From: a virus
Direction: 5' to 3' (one strand)
DNA length: 38,232 nucleotides
IMG/VR virus record: IMGVR_UViG_3300023118_000017
Location: 1 to 38,232 of that record
The position numbers and the translations under genes are program-made. The first letter of the stretch is position 1; every line of letters begins with the position of its first letter. Under the pieces are notes generated by a model. That model saw only the letters and a program-made list of their open reading frames with translations. It was not told the DNA's origin and ran no database searches. Shown here piece by piece: positions 15,724-21,178 of the stretch.

Positions 15724-15870
15724 TTAGACCCGGCGGATGCTGAGTGCGCGCCATCCTTCGGGGACCTGCGCCATGGCGGCGGCTTTCGCGGTCTCGTAGT
15801 CGGCGGCTTCGACCTCGATGGCCTTCGACTCCTCGGAGTTCGTGTCGCGGGCGATGATGATGAGCTGCAC
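15724..15870 (-). CDS. Hypothetical protein, 48 residues
   Basis: A GTG start ten bases after the stop of the upstream minus-strand gene, with AGGG about nine bases before it. The peptide begins QLIIIARDTNSEESKAIEV and continues with a helix (ADYETAKAAAMAQVPEGW) and a basic end. One strand, one helix and a final strand suggest a tiny alpha/beta fold. It forms a two-gene minus-strand operon with 15881-16222. It is too short for the usual ORF cut-offs, but coding is supported by C-ending codons and operon spacing. Function unknown. Confidence 0.6.
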   Translation of the reverse strand: MQLIIIARDTNSEESKAIEVEAADYETAKAAAMAQVPEGWRALSIRRV

Positions 15871-15880
15871 CTGATCGACC

Positions 15881-16222
15881 CTACCCGCGCCGTGGGGGCT
15901 CGGTGACGGGCGGCCTGGGGTTCGCTCTCACCCACTCTCCCCAGGTCACGTGAGCGGCTGTGGCGAGGTCGGGGAAGTATCCGATTAGGGCGCGGTCTTC
16001 GGATTGTTCGGCCCATGTGACGGAGCGGATCATCATGATGTCCCGGGGTTTGGTCTTCACCTCGCGGAGGATGGCGATCTTCCGGCCGCGGTCGAGCATG
16101 AGCCATTCGCCGGGGCGGATGCTGCGTTGCAGGGCGCGCATGGGCGTCCAGGTGTGGGCGATGTCCGGGCTCCTCTCGGTGGGGAGCAGACCGGCCTTCT
16201 GCAATGTCGATGGTACGACCAA
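15881..16222 (-). CDS. Hypothetical protein of the minus-strand accessory pair
   Basis: A 113-residue frame starting at TTG 16222. A later ATG (about residue 28, in TWTPMRALQRS) is an alternative start, since no clear RBS marks the TTG. The core, RPGEWLMLDRGRKIAILREV then RDIMMIRSVTWAEQ and LIGYFPDLATAAHVTWGEWV, reads as a compact alpha/beta protein with several Trp residues. I do not recognise a family. TTGAAC and TACCAT (15-bp spacing) upstream of the frame could be its promoter, which would overlap one of the TTGAACGT repeats. It lies divergent from the operon at 16526. Confidence 0.6.
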   Translation of the reverse strand: MVVPSTLQKAGLLPTERSPDIAHTWTPMRALQRSIRPGEWLMLDRGRKIAILREVKTKPRDIMMIRSVTWAEQSEDRALIGYFPDLATAAHVTWGEWVRANPRPPVTEPPRRG

Positions 16223-16299
16223 GCAACGACGTTCAATAAATCAGGCCCAGACTTTACACATCCCCGCAACGTTCAAGAAAACTTGCAACAACCAGTGAG

Positions 16300-16343
16300 G
16301 GTTGATCGGGGGTGGAACAAGTTTGAGGGGTTGAGTCAGAGGT
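16300..16343 (+). repeat. 44-bp repeat, copy A
   Basis: GGTTGATCGGGG, then CAAG, GGTTG and GTCAGAGGT at the same spacing as in copy B (17757-17800), without gaps. Copy B runs straight into the start codon of the DUF3263-like gene, while copy A leads into GTGGGGGAG with no gene. Confidence 0.7.
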
Positions 16344-16356
16344 GGGGGAGTGGTCG

Positions 16357-16471
16357 CCCCGTAAGCTTGGAAACAGCACCAGCAGAACCCGATGTGCCCA
16401 CCACTGTGTACACCGGCTACGGTCTAGGTGCCGCCGATGCCAGTAAATTACAGGCATCTGCCTCTGTAGCT
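16357..16471 (+). repeat. 115-bp repeat, copy A (attP-like, degenerate)
   Basis: It shares with 18573-18687, at a constant offset of 2216, the blocks CCCCGTAAGCTTGGAAACA, TGTGTACACC and a 42-bp block with one mismatch (16430-16471). The last block includes a 23-bp dyad (GATGCC, GTAA, TTAC, GGCATC) and the first 12 bases of the tRNA-like attP core. The -35 present in copy B is absent here. Confidence 0.8.
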
Positions 16472-16475
16472 GCGT

Positions 16476-16513
16476 GGTGTATGTACACCCGGTAAGCTTG
16501 GTGTATGTACACC
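16476..16513 (+). promoter_or_regulatory. Two tandem GGTGTA-TG-TACACC dyads upstream of the RHH operon
   Basis: GGTGTATGTACACC occurs at 16476-16489 and 16500-16513, 24 bp apart, with TAAGCT (a possible -10) between. The second dyad ends just before the AAGGAG of the 16526 gene. They look like operators; the operon's own RHH protein (17323-17496) is a natural candidate regulator. Confidence 0.7.
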
Positions 16514-16525
16514 AAAGGAGACATT

Positions 16526-17083
16526 GTGGCCGAAGAGTCCGATCCAACTATTCACTCGGAGTTAATAGTTGCCCTGTCCGAGCTCTCTCCTGACGAATGG
16601 GCGACTGCCGTACGTACTGAGCGTGAGAGTCAGCGGGCGAAAGGCTTCGATGAGGCGCACGATGATGAGCACGGCATTGACCATCTGCTCATGTGGGCAC
16701 AGGACTACGCCCGCCGTGGTGAGACGGTGAAGTCTGGGGCGCTGATTCAAGCAGCCCGCGACCTCCTGGTGCGATCACTCCACCCGCGCCCGTCCGAGGT
16801 GCGCCTGCACGTCAGCACGCATCCCGACATGGAGACTCGCACCACGCTCCTAAACGAGGGTTACGAGATGGCGATGGCCCATCATCTGGCCGACGATCCG
16901 ACCGTCGCGCAGGACTGGCTCGACGAGCGGGATGCCAGGCGCGAGTCCGAGATACGCCGCGAAGTACTCGAAGCCGCTGCTGCTCGGGTGATGGGTGAGG
17001 ACGTACCGAACCCAGTTGGCACAATCGCTGTCAGTTACGCGGTGGAACTCATCCTCGACGGATTGGAGGCCAACCGTGGCTGA
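16526..17083 (+). CDS. Hypothetical phage protein with HDDxH-type motif
   Basis: A 185-residue protein. The GTG at 16526 is chosen because AAGGAG stands five bases before it; an in-frame ATG at 16505 lies inside an operator-like dyad and has no RBS. The segment ERESQRAKGFDEAHDDEHG followed by GALIQAARDLL matches a recurring phage/bacterial module of unknown function in which a KGxxxxHDDxH stretch precedes an AGALI helix. The C-terminal half is helical. It is the first gene of a three-gene operon. The DNA coding SEIRRE (16943-16962) is a 20-bp exact match to 31577-31596 in a distant gene. Confidence 0.7.
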   Translation: MAEESDPTIHSELIVALSELSPDEWATAVRTERESQRAKGFDEAHDDEHGIDHLLMWAQDYARRGETVKSGALIQAARDLLVRSLHPRPSEVRLHVSTHPDMETRTTLLNEGYEMAMAHHLADDPTVAQDWLDERDARRESEIRREVLEAAAARVMGEDVPNPVGTIAVSYAVELILDGLEANRG

Positions 17084-17330
17084 CGAATACACGCCCACAA
17101 TGCAGCATTTGCGAGCCGCCTGGTTCAGGGGACGTTTCTACCCCGAACGGATGAGTGCAGAGTCGGATGCCGAAATAGATCGGTTCGTTGCCGAGATACG
17201 CCGCGACCAAGCCGAGAAAGACGCGGGGATCGCGGCACTTATCACGCACCACGGTTCGCCATGTCGCGCGGTCACAGATATCCGGCGGCAGTTCACCCCT
17301 TCACCCGAGACGGTTGACCGAGATGCCTGA
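17076..17330 (+). CDS. Small helical protein, paralogous to the 31430-31912 product
   Basis: An 84-residue protein with a GTG start, GGAGG six bases upstream, overlapping the previous gene. The centre reads EIRRDQAEKDAGIAALI and the end TPSPET. Both blocks recur in the early gene at 31430, with 36 bp (17191-17226 and 31581-31616) and 20 bp (17294-17313 and 31873-31892) identical in DNA. The product therefore looks like a shortened copy with the middle removed. Helical, charged, probably coiled coil. Function unknown. Confidence 0.65.
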   Translation: MADEYTPTMQHLRAAWFRGRFYPERMSAESDAEIDRFVAEIRRDQAEKDAGIAALITHHGSPCRAVTDIRRQFTPSPETVDRDA

Positions 17331-17496
17331 CACAATTACCCTCATGCCGGACAAGCCGAAAACCCCGCATTCGACCTTCCGCATCCCACTCGACCTCAAA
17401 GCCGCCGCCGCTGAGAAGGCTGCCGAGGAAGGCAAGACACTCACCGACGTGATCACCGAAGCGCTGGTGAAGTACACGAAGGCCAAACGCAAATAG
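17323..17496 (+). CDS. Ribbon-helix-helix DNA-binding protein
   Basis: A 57-residue protein whose ATG overlaps the previous stop. STFRIPLDLKAAAAEKAAEE forms the beta strand and first helix, and KTLTDVITEALVKYTKAKRK the second helix, a standard Arc/CopG-type fold that dimerises and binds palindromes through the strand. An internal Met (17344) is an alternative start. It closes the operon, is followed by a terminator, and may repress it through the two GGTGTATGTACACC dyads. Confidence 0.75.
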   Translation: MPDTITLMPDKPKTPHSTFRIPLDLKAAAAEKAAEEGKTLTDVITEALVKYTKAKRK

Positions 17497-17514
17497 ATCC
17501 ACCCGCACCGACCT

Positions 17515-17547
17515 AAGCTCCCCACAACAAACCGTGGGGAGCTTTCG
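17515..17547 (+). terminator. Terminator of the RHH operon
   Basis: AAGCTCCCCAC (17515-17525) pairs perfectly with GTGGGGAGCTT (17534-17544), an 11-bp stem with an 8-nt loop. The T-tract is short (TTTC), so termination depends on stem strength, as often in high-GC genomes. Confidence 0.8.
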
Positions 17548-17662
17548 TGCGTTGCGGGCTCGGTGTTCACCCTCGGCTAGTCACATGCCCCGCCGCACAC
17601 CGATAATTCACGCCTCCACATCCCCGAACGAAACCGAATTGGACGTCTCAAACGCACACAAC

Positions 17663-17741
17663 TTGCACCCTGCCGTCTGGCATCTAATTTTTCTCATACA
17701 TCAATGGTGACAGCTCGTCGAAAAGTGGTAGTAGTCACTTT
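17663..17741 (+). promoter_or_regulatory. Promoter with downstream inverted repeat, DUF3263-like gene
   Basis: TTGCAC (17663-17668), 16 bp, TAATTT (17685-17690). Downstream AAAGTG (17722-17727) and CACTTT (17736-17741) form an operator-like inverted repeat. The rest of 17548-17756 shows nothing else I can name. Confidence 0.55.
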
Positions 17742-17756
17742 CAGTCGCCCCGCAAA

Positions 17757-17800
17757 GGTTGATCGGGGTCAGATCAAGCCACACAGGTTGCGTCAGAGGT
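17757..17800 (+). repeat. 44-bp repeat, copy B (gene leader)
   Basis: Gapless partner of 16300-16343. Here it ends GTCAGAGGT directly before the ATG at 17801, so AGAGG may serve as a short-spaced RBS. Confidence 0.7.
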
Positions 17801-18061
17801 ATGCGCGACCATTGGCGAATGAGCCTCACCGACCATCAACGCGACATACTCGCCACCGAAACCAAGTGGCCGGCACCAAGCGCACGGAAATCCGAACACA
17901 TCATCCAGGTACTCCGACTCACGCGCGCACGGTACTACCAGACGCTCAACCAGATACTCGATGACCCAGCAGCACTCGAGTACGACCCTGTTGTCGTGCA
18001 CCGGCTACGGAAGTTGCGAGACGGGCGCGTGAATGGGCGAGCTCAGAGGGCGCTGAGTTAG
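17801..18061 (+). CDS. DUF3263-like small DNA-binding-type protein
   Basis: An 86-residue protein from the ATG at 17801; ATG 17819 (SLTDHQRDILATET) is an alternative. The pattern DILATE, then a helix, LRLTRARYYQTLNQILDDP and a basic end with VVVHRLRKLRDGR matches DUF3263, a helix-turn-helix-like actinobacterial family found next to cell-division and phage genes. RYYQTLN would be the recognition helix. It probably binds DNA. It ends 7 bp from the convergent lipoprotein gene. The upstream 44-bp leader is duplicated at 16300. Confidence 0.65.
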   Translation: MRDHWRMSLTDHQRDILATETKWPAPSARKSEHIIQVLRLTRARYYQTLNQILDDPAALEYDPVVVHRLRKLRDGRVNGRAQRALS

Positions 18062-18068
18062 CGTGATG

Positions 18069-18500
18069 CTACTTGGACTCGAAGCTCATCTCGAAGCCCT
18101 CGGCCGTGCACGCCTGGCCCACACGCTCGAGCTTCGACAAATACATGTCGTTCTCGGGGCTGTCGAAGACACCAAGCCCGCGAATACCAGTAGGACGGGC
18201 GTCAATAAACTCCACCAGATCGTCAATGCGGGTCTTCACGTCACCCTTGGCCTTCACGCTGATCGCTGAATAGTCCGTCGCAGCCTTATCCACCACCGAG
18301 TGCCACTGCTCGATCGTGGACGTCCCCGCCGACCTTGCGTCCCCAGCTTCCTTCAACCGCGTGAACGTGGCAGCGAAGTCACCACACGCGGCAAGGTTCA
18401 CATTCACTGGTGACGGTTTCGCCTTCGGTTCCGCTTTCGGAGCAGACGCACAACCGGTCAGGAGCAGAGCAACAACGGCAGCAACGGCTAGAAGCTTCAT
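18069..18500 (-). CDS. Lipoprotein, minus-strand moron
   Basis: A 143-residue protein starting KLLAVAAVVALLLTGC, a signal peptide with a lipobox (LLTGC) whose Cys16 would be lipidated. A Lys/Pro/Ala linker precedes a helical domain (about 34-143) with two further Cys (ACGDF and QACTAEG) that may form a disulfide. The ATG has no RBS and follows TAGGCT by seven bases. Surface lipoproteins made by prophages often block superinfection by the same phage, for example at the receptor or during DNA entry. This is the best superinfection-exclusion candidate in the window, by analogy only. Confidence 0.8.
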   Translation of the reverse strand: MKLLAVAAVVALLLTGCASAPKAEPKAKPSPVNVNLAACGDFAATFTRLKEAGDARSAGTSTIEQWHSVVDKAATDYSAISVKAKGDVKTRIDDLVEFIDARPTGIRGLGVFDSPENDMYLSKLERVGQACTAEGFEMSFESK

Positions 18501-18541
18501 GGGGGCGAGCCTAACCATCGCACCGTAGTGAGCGCGCCCCC
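18501..18541 (-). promoter_or_regulatory. Leaderless promoter of the lipoprotein gene, flanked by 7-bp arms
   Basis: On the minus strand GGGGGCG (18541-18535) and CGCCCCC (18507-18501) are inverted arms. TAGGCT (18513-18508) lies just before the right arm, which abuts the ATG. A CGGTG box stands seven bases before the -10. Confidence 0.6.
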
Positions 18542-18572
18542 AGTTCGAGTGATGAGGGGTGGGACACTCAGC

Positions 18573-18687
18573 CCCCGTAAGCTTGGAAACAAGCATCAGC
18601 CGGGGCTATGTGACAACCAGTGTGTACACCAGCCCTTGTCCCGATGCCGCCGATGCCAGTAAGTTACAGGCATCTGCCTCTGTAGCT
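18573..18687 (+). repeat. 115-bp repeat, copy B (attP arm)
   Basis: Partner of 16357-16471 at offset 2216. It contains the palindrome GTGTACAC, a 23-bp dyad (18653-18675) and the beginning of the tRNA-like core. It probably forms the left arm of attP. Confidence 0.8.
18636..18665 (+). promoter_or_regulatory. Promoter reading into the tRNA-like attP core
   Basis: TTGTCC (18636-18641), 18 bp, TAAGTT (18660-18665). The expected start is about 18672, four bases before the tRNA-like sequence. After integration it would drive the rebuilt host tRNA gene. Confidence 0.5.
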
Positions 18688-18726
18688 CAATGGAAGAGCA
18701 GTTCCGTCCTAAGGAAAGACAGAGGC
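18676..18726 (+). other. attP: attP core: 5' half of tRNA-Arg(CCU), closed as a tRNA-like hairpin
   Basis: The sequence reads as tRNA: acceptor GCCTCTG, D-arm GCTC/GAGC, anticodon stem GTTCC/GGAA with loop GTCCTAA (anticodon CCT at 18708-18710). The tRNA match ends near 18716; no variable or T arm follows. Instead CAGAGGC (18720-18726) pairs perfectly with the acceptor strand and is followed by TTTTCTT. The upstream position relative to int marks this as the attachment site; crossover probably falls in the anticodon region. Confidence 0.8.
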
Positions 18727-18805
18727 TTTTCTTGTCCCCAATTGTGGGCAATAATTGCCTGTAGATCGCTGATATTCCGGGCTTTTAGTAGGAACCGAAA
18801 CGCAC

Positions 18806-18861
18806 ACTGGCAAACATATGGTTTGCCAGTGGTTGTCACCACCTATGCCACCACCTATAGT
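18806..18861 (+). promoter_or_regulatory. Integrase promoter with palindrome and direct repeats
   Basis: TTGTCA (18833-18838), 17 bp, TATAGT (18856-18861), the best sigma-70-type promoter in the window. Directly upstream is a perfect 10-bp inverted repeat, ACTGGCAAAC and GTTTGCCAGT with a 5-nt centre (18806-18830). CACCACCTAT occurs twice, 12 bp apart, across the spacer. A second dyad, GGCAATAATTGCC, lies at 18747-18759. Confidence 0.7.
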
Positions 18862-18880
18862 TAGAGACGACCTAAGCAAC

Positions 18881-18915
18881 AAAAAGAGGGCCACCGGCTG
18901 GAACCAGTGACCCTC
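18881..18915 (-). terminator. Minus-strand terminator beyond int
   Basis: On the minus strand GAGGG/CCCTC with inner CAC/GTG and CTGG/CCAG pairs, followed by TTTTTG. It would end leftward transcripts that pass through int from the repressor-ImmA operon. On the plus strand it lies in the int leader, about 130 bp before the start codon. Confidence 0.65.
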
Positions 18916-19041
18916 GATCGATTACCTGAGAAAGCAGGCTCGACCCATGAATCATAAGCAGCCAGTACATAGAAGACCAATTCATATCGGCATCATCGGC
19001 GGGCAGTGGACCGCACACGACAGACAACCCAAGGAGCACCG

Positions 19042-20259
19042 ATGCCCCGCAAGCGCAGCACCGGTCAAGGTGGGCTCTACTTCGACGCCGCGCGCAAGCT
19101 GTGGATAGGTTCGTACGACAACGGCTTCACCCCTGAGGGCAAGCGGAAACAAGTCCGCGTAACCTCGAAGTCCCAATCTGTAGCGCGTGCGAAACTCGCG
19201 AAGCTCATCACCGAAGTCAATACTCACGACGCCCCACTCGGCAATCAGACGGTTGCCGAGTGGGGCGTTTTGTGGTTGGAGATGGTGAAGGCCAAGAAGC
19301 CGCAGACGTACCGCACCTATAACTCCATCTTGAAGACATGGGTTCTGCCACAGATCGGACGACGGAAAGTCAAAGACATCCGCCCGTCTGATCTGGCGAA
19401 GGTCTACGCCAACATCAAAGCCGCCGGACGCGCGTCATCTACTGCCCTCAAAGCGCACAACGTCATGTCGGCCATGTTCGAACAGGCGCGACTTGAGCGG
19501 ATCACCGACCGGAATGTGGCCGCCGACATCCGCCCACCCAAAGCGGCGAAGACCACCCGTGACAGCCTCAGCCCCGCGGAAACATTCAACGTCCTGGAAG
19601 TCGCTAAGCAAATACCGGACGGCTCCAAATGGCTGGTGTCCCTCTACGCGGGCATCCGCCAGGGGGAGCGGCTGGGCGCGACGATCGATTCCGTAGACCT
19701 CGAGCGGGGCACATTCACCGTCCGCTGGAACCTGGTCGAAGGCAACTACGAACACGGGTGCGCTGGCGACTGCGGCAAAAAGGCGGCCGGTCACTGTCCC
19801 CAGAAACGACTCGTGATCCCCGACGTAACCGACTACCGGGTACTCAAAGGGCGGCTCATGCTGGTCCCGCCGAAGTCGGGCGAAGAACGCACCTTCCCCA
19901 TCCCCGAAGGACTCCGATCCATCCTGCAAGACCAGATCGACCGGGCCAACTCACAACCGAACCCGCACGGACTGTTGTGGCCGGCAGAAGACGGCTCACC
20001 CATCCTCCCCAGATCCGATCAGGAACAGTGGAGAGCGCTACTCAGGGCGGCCGGAATCGACAGACCTGGGGCGACCACTCACTGGGCGAGACACACGGCC
20101 ATCTCCGACATGACAGCAGGTGGAACTGCAGACCGGGTGATTGGCGAAATGGTCGGACACAAGTCACCGGGTGTGACCGGCAGATACCAGCACGTTTCGT
20201 CACAGGATGCATCAGAGGCAATGGACAAGCTCGAGAAGAGACGTCAGCTCGAAAGCTGA
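19042..20259 (+). CDS. int: Tyrosine integrase
   Basis: A 405-residue protein from ATG 19042, which has AAGGAG at good spacing; an ATG at 19006 is in frame but unsupported. It has an N-terminal arm-binding AP2-like region (GLYFDAARKLWIGSYDNGF), a core-binding SAM-like domain (about 70-165) and a catalytic domain. The catalytic set is R206 (in GIRQGERLG), K278, H347 and R350 (HWARHT), H373 (GH) and the nucleophile Y382 (GRYQHV). A Cys/His insertion near C240, C244 and C252 is typical of actinobacterial integrases. It integrates the phage at tRNA-Arg(CCU). The end overlaps the convergent ImmA gene by 16 bp, and leftward immunity transcripts would be antisense to it. Confidence 0.95.
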   Translation: MPRKRSTGQGGLYFDAARKLWIGSYDNGFTPEGKRKQVRVTSKSQSVARAKLAKLITEVNTHDAPLGNQTVAEWGVLWLEMVKAKKPQTYRTYNSILKTWVLPQIGRRKVKDIRPSDLAKVYANIKAAGRASSTALKAHNVMSAMFEQARLERITDRNVAADIRPPKAAKTTRDSLSPAETFNVLEVAKQIPDGSKWLVSLYAGIRQGERLGATIDSVDLERGTFTVRWNLVEGNYEHGCAGDCGKKAAGHCPQKRLVIPDVTDYRVLKGRLMLVPPKSGEERTFPIPEGLRSILQDQIDRANSQPNPHGLLWPAEDGSPILPRSDQEQWRALLRAAGIDRPGATTHWARHTAISDMTAGGTADRVIGEMVGHKSPGVTGRYQHVSSQDASEAMDKLEKRRQLES

Positions 20260-20672
20260 CGGGCCAACGCACCAGACAGACCAGTGCGCCATGAGCGGCC
20301 ATAGGTTCGCCCACCGAGGCGCTGCAAACACTGCTCCTGGTACGCGGTCACAATGTCGACTGTCACCTGCAGCTCGTCAGCTATCGCAGCGGGGGAGGGG
20401 TCGATCGATTCAGCGGCCGCGTAATCTTCCGGCGCAATGAGCATCTGCGCAGCGTGCCGTTCGGCTCTTCTCTCGTTCGCGCTGGTGCTGCACTGGTCAC
20501 CCATGAGGCAGTGCGCAAGCTCGTGCGCCAGAACAGACCGAAGTTCGAACGGGGTGAGGCCCATGCGGAGAACGATCATCTGCCGTTCCTTGCTGTAGTA
20601 GCCGAGCAGTTCGGGGTCGTCGCTCAGGTGCGCGACGTGCACCCGAACCCCCAACTCCGCAGCCCTAATCAT
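20244..20672 (-). CDS. ImmA/IrrE-type metallopeptidase
   Basis: A 142-residue protein whose ATG overlaps the repressor stop by eight bases, with GGGAG upstream. HELAH at 50-54 is the zinc-binding HExxH motif, and NERRAERHAAQMLI supplies the usual third acidic ligand. In ICEBs1 ImmA cleaves the ImmR repressor after DNA damage, and coupled repressor/ImmA pairs in prophages are believed to act the same way. So this gene probably controls induction by cutting the product of 20665-21093. It runs convergent to int with a 16-bp overlap. Confidence 0.9.
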   Translation of the reverse strand: MIRAAELGVRVHVAHLSDDPELLGYYSKERQMIVLRMGLTPFELRSVLAHELAHCLMGDQCSTSANERRAERHAAQMLIAPEDYAAAESIDPSPAAIADELQVTVDIVTAYQEQCLQRLGGRTYGRSWRTGLSGALARQLSS

Positions 20673-21093
20673 CAACTCCCGCAATGTTCCCCCAGGTCTT
20701 CTTCGCTCGCCCCCGCTTAGCCGCCAGCCCGAAGTCATCGGGACGACCCTCCCGCTCTTCAGCATCGGAAAGTGGGGTGGGCTCATCATCCTTGGGACTA
20801 CTGACACGCTCGCCCCCGACAACAAGGAATGGCACATTTGGCCATAGCCCGCGGTTGAGAACGGCGAGTGCAGCTTCGTCCATCACCTTGTCGATCTCCA
20901 CGCCAAGGACGGTGCACATCACTTCGAGCTGGTCGATGTTGATGTGACGCATGCCACGGATCATCTTGGAAAGCTGCGACTGGTCAACGCCTACATATTT
21001 GGCCATCTCGGTTTGGCCGACGTTGTAACGACTCATGCGGCCTTTGATGATGCCGGCGATCTCCTTGGTCAAGGGGCCTGGAACTGTACTCAT
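20665..21093 (-). CDS. Immunity repressor (HTH), ImmA substrate candidate
   Basis: A 142-residue protein from ATG 21093. The N-terminal half holds an XRE-type helix-turn-helix (about 24-56, GQTEMAKYVGVDQSQLSKM), followed by a helical linker and a disordered acidic/basic tail (SSPKDDEPTPLSDAEERE, then a Lys/Arg-rich stretch) that could be the ImmA cleavage region. A CATGAT box lies seven bases before the ATG, so the mRNA may be leaderless; a start at 21105 (MIRP) is possible. It is divergent from the Cro-like gene, with two operator-like sites in the shared 77-bp gap. Confidence 0.85.
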   Translation of the reverse strand: MSTVPGPLTKEIAGIIKGRMSRYNVGQTEMAKYVGVDQSQLSKMIRGMRHINIDQLEVMCTVLGVEIDKVMDEAALAVLNRGLWPNVPFLVVGGERVSSPKDDEPTPLSDAEEREGRPDDFGLAAKRGRAKKTWGNIAGVDD

Positions 21094-21134
21094 GGGCCTA
21101 ATCATGCCATAAGCGAAATAAATCACGTCAGATG

Positions 21135-21178
21135 TTGCATGTTTAGGTTCTGTGACCTACATTAGTTCTCGTGACCTA
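21135..21178 (+). promoter_or_regulatory. Early rightward promoter with two repressor-type operators
   Basis: TTGCAT (21135-21140), 17 bp, TACATT (21158-21163), seven bases to the GTG at 21171: a leaderless start. O1 TAGGTTCTGTGACCTA (21144-21159, perfect 5-bp arms) covers the spacer and -10. O2 TAGTTCTCGTGACCTA (21163-21178) covers the transcription and translation start. The centres are 19 bp apart. Confidence 0.75.

Larger units (their letters stand above)
15638..16276. repeat. Dispersed TTGAACGT / GTTGCAAG repeats around the minus-strand pair
   Basis: ACGTTCAA occurs at 15639-15646, 16229-16236 and 16269-16276. The first two are inside a longer match, ACGTTCAATAAATC followed by a purine and GGC. 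CTTGCAAC also stands near the outer ends (15661 and 16282), and CTTGCA/TGCAAG forms an inverted repeat at 15661-15686. They may be operator or recombinase arm sites. Confidence 0.5.

Noticed and set aside
16004-16495. Plus-strand ORF of 163 codons across the divergent promoter region
   Set aside because: It is antisense to the better-supported minus-strand gene and crosses repeat elements and dyads.
17704-17964. 86-codon plus-strand ORF over the DUF3263-like gene
   Set aside because: It is a shadow frame, basic and His/Pro-rich, of the better gene at 17801-18061.
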